From Flaccisagitta enflata (taxonomy: Eukaryota > Chaetognatha > Sagittoidea > Aphragmophora): DNA of 64,000 bases. Location of the stretch: positions 25,916,001 through 25,980,000 of the forward strand of contig OZ231128.1 of assembly GCA_965153355.1 (NCBI GenBank). The letters are read 5' to 3'. Position 1 is the first letter of the stretch, and each line of letters begins with the position of its first letter. The position numbers and the translations under genes were made by a program. This document shows, piece after piece, positions 55,888 through 64,000 of this stretch. A model generated the notes under the pieces. That model was not told the DNA's origin, did not search any database, and was given only the letters and a program-made list of their open reading frames with translations.

Positions 55888-56881
55888 TTCTTTTTCTTCT
55901 TCTTCTTCTTCTTCTTCTTCTTCTTCTTCTTCTTCTTCTTCTTCTTCTTCTTCTTCTTCTTCTTCTTCTTCTTCTTCTTCTTCTGCTTCATCATTTGCTG
56001 GTTCTTTTTTTTTTGGTTTCTCCCCACCTCTCTTCTTCGATTTTTTCAAATTATTTTTTTTTCTCCCTGACGTCAGACTTTCCCCACTCATGGCAGAATG
56101 ATTTCGGGGCATTTGTGAGTGTCTGTCTGTGTGTGTGTCTATGAGTGTGTGTCTTTGTGTTTCTGTCTGGGTCAATCCTAATCTATTCTGTCCCGGTCAA
56201 GACTCAAGACAAAGTGCACCGGCCATGGTCTCGAGGCGGGAATCTCATTTCTTGGTGGGCGGAATTATTCTTTTGAAATTGGAAGTTTTGCCGATCGGTT
56301 TTTATTCCTGATGATATCAGATTGCCCTGACCTGACCTAGACCAAGTTTATCGTGAATCACAATGATGAAGCTCCAGGCTACTCTTTCTCGTCTTTTTTG
56401 CACCATGCTTCTGTTCCCTGAAGTTTACACTAAGTACATGGCTGATGATGAACTAAAGCTACCATACTCTCCATAATTCTACCTCACGCACTGTGTACAT
56501 TGTACATATTTCAGATCACTTCCAACTTTAGTTTGTCAGATGTCCATATACTACTAGATTTGTCAAATGCGAGTAAGCCAAAACCACTTCTTTGAAAATC
56601 AGCTTTGCACAGAGAGGGAAGGCTTTTTTCCTCGAAAAGATAGGAAGAGTCTATGGATTAGTCAGAAAAAGTGCCTGGAGATACAAAATGAGAAAAGCGT
56701 GTCTAGAGTAAATATCTTATCATTTACTTACACTTTAGCCTGTCAAATAAATTCCTTTTCACAACTCGAGGCCTTCTTTTTTTCTTTATTCTTTAAGATC
56801 TCGTTTCCTACTTTCTTTAACATTTTTTTTTTAAAATTTGTATTGATTCATTTAACTCGATTCCATTTCTTTTCATTTCAG
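55888..56881. repeat. (TTC)n at 55888-55984, then KLF upstream intron or flank
   Basis: About 95 bp of TTC. 55985-56881 has no coding sequence I can assign. A pyrimidine-rich run and TTTCATTTCAG precede the KLF exon at 56882. Confidence 0.85.
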
Positions 56882-62738
<5,857 letters not shown>

Positions 62739-62741
62739 TGA

Positions 62742-62774
<33 letters not shown>

Positions 62775-62776
<2 letters not shown>

Positions 62777-64000
62777 GGTATATCGTCCCTGATTTTGGCC
62801 ATGGTAATTAACAGTACTTTAACGCCGTTAATTAACACTATATAGGTACCATGAAATTAACTAAGAAAAACATTTTTTTATTTTTGAGAAATTCACTGAA
62901 AATAAGTGCTAAAGGTTGTTGTTGATTATCAGGTACCTATATGCTGTTAATTAACATGCTATTTCTAATGTTAATTAACACTTTTTTTATTGCGTTAATC
63001 AACACAAAAAAAATATGGATTATTAACAAATTGTTAAAAATATATAATTTTTTGTGTTAATTAACAGGTGAAATATGGTGTTAATTAACATCAAAAAAAA
63101 TTAGTTAATTAACACAGAAAAAATATAAATTATTAACAATTTGATCAAGTATGTATATGCTGTTAATCAACATGATGTGTTTTATATTAATCAACACCGC
63201 ATTTTATGCGTTAATTAACACACAAAAAATATAGATTATTAAAAAATTGATCAGGTACCTCTATGCTGTTAATTAACTTGCTGTTTTTGATGTTAACACT
63301 ACATTTCACCCGTTAATTAACACAAAAAAAATAAAGATTATTAATAAATTGTTAAAGACATATAATTTCTTTGTGTTAATTAACAGGTGAAATGTGGTGT
63401 TAATTAACATCAAAAACAGCCTGTTAATTGACACAGAAAAACTATAGATTATTACCAAATTGTTAAAGATATACAATTTTTTGTATCAATTAATAGGTGA
63501 AATGTGGTCTTAATTAACAGAATAGAGGTACTTGATCAATTTGTTAATAATCTTTATTTTTTCTGTGTTAATTAATACACTGTTTTTGATTTTAGTTATC
63601 ACCACATTTCATGCGTTAATCAACACAAAAAAAATTTGGACTATACACAAATGGTTAAATATAAATAGGTTTGTAAGGTTAATTTACAGGTGAAATGTGG
63701 TGTTAATTAACATCAAAAACAGTGTGTTAATTAACACAGAAAAAATATAGATTATTAACAAATTGATCAGGTACCTCTATGCTGTTAATTAACACCACAT
63801 TTCACCCATTAATTAATACAAAAAAGTTGTATATCTTTAACAATTTGTTAATCATCAATATTTTTTTGGTGTTAATTAACGCATGAAATTTGTTGTTAAT
63901 TAACATCAAAAACAGCATGTTGATTAACAGCATATAAGTACCTGATCAATTTGTTAATAATCTATATTTTTTCTGTGTTAACTAACAGGCTGTTTTTTAT
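62775..64000. mobile_element. TTAATTAA-rich foldback transposon, second copy, incomplete
   Basis: The first ~200 bp match the copy at 18623 almost base for base (CTGGTATATCGTCCCTGATT, then GGCCATGG and AACAGTACTTTAACGCCG), after which the TGTTAATTAACA unit mosaic continues to the window edge. It is inserted in a GA tract 37 bp after the KLF finger 2 splice donor. The right end lies outside the window. Confidence 0.9.

Overview
The window is nuclear DNA of an invertebrate animal, most likely an arthropod. It holds two widely spaced, intron-containing transcription-regulator genes, and almost everything else is microsatellite or transposable-element DNA. The arthropod call rests on the C-terminal part of the LIM-only protein, which reads like Drosophila Beadex (CEYDYEERL followed by FANMA), and is only moderately secure. 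I saw no prokaryotic gene organisation, rRNA or tRNA.

Genes. (1) A LIM-only gene of the LMO1/LMO3/Beadex type lies on the + strand at 15710-43550. It has five coding exons whose splice phases join into a 375-residue protein with a long low-complexity N-terminus and two complete LIM domains. (2) A KLF6/KLF7/luna-type Kruppel-like factor lies on the + strand from 56882 to beyond the window. Five exons join in frame: the conserved N-terminal activation segment, a very long Ser/Pro/Gln/Asn-rich linker, zinc fingers 1 and 2, and the first cysteines of finger 3. Its true first exon and its last exon were not found here. Both proteins would act in the nucleus: the KLF as a DNA-binding factor for GC/CACCC boxes, the LMO as a non-DNA-binding adaptor that competes for LDB/Chip-type partners. 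Nothing in the sequence shows that they act together.

Layout. 1-15.6 kb: non-coding upstream DNA with long GA, AAAG, TTG and TC tracts, foldback MITEs and many copies of one short family (Family A). 15.7-43.6 kb: the LMO gene, whose introns carry a 2.7-kb TTAATTAA-rich foldback element with an 8-bp target duplication, two hAT-like non-autonomous elements with perfect 8-bp duplications, nested insertions, and Family A and Family B copies. 45.7-55.2 kb: a roughly 9.5-kb palindrome built of a 66-bp G-rich minisatellite, with matching insertions in both arms and transposase-like gene debris at the centre. 56.9-62.7 kb: the KLF gene. 62.8 kb to the end: a second copy of the TTAATTAA foldback element, 37 bp downstream of a KLF splice donor.

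Most notable signals. Family A (about 20 copies) begins AACAAGGCC or AACAAGCCC, ends in a hairpin followed by TAAAAA, and carries a GACGGACC-type internal array. The hairpin sequence differs between subfamilies, but a word near the 5' end changes with it, so the two ends stay complementary. This resembles Helentron-associated elements (HINEs) and suggests co-evolving end recognition. Second are the giant palindrome and the two foldback copies. Third is a 57-bp tandem duplication of a LIM-exon splice donor; use of the second donor would insert an immediate stop codon. All calls were made by eye without database searches.
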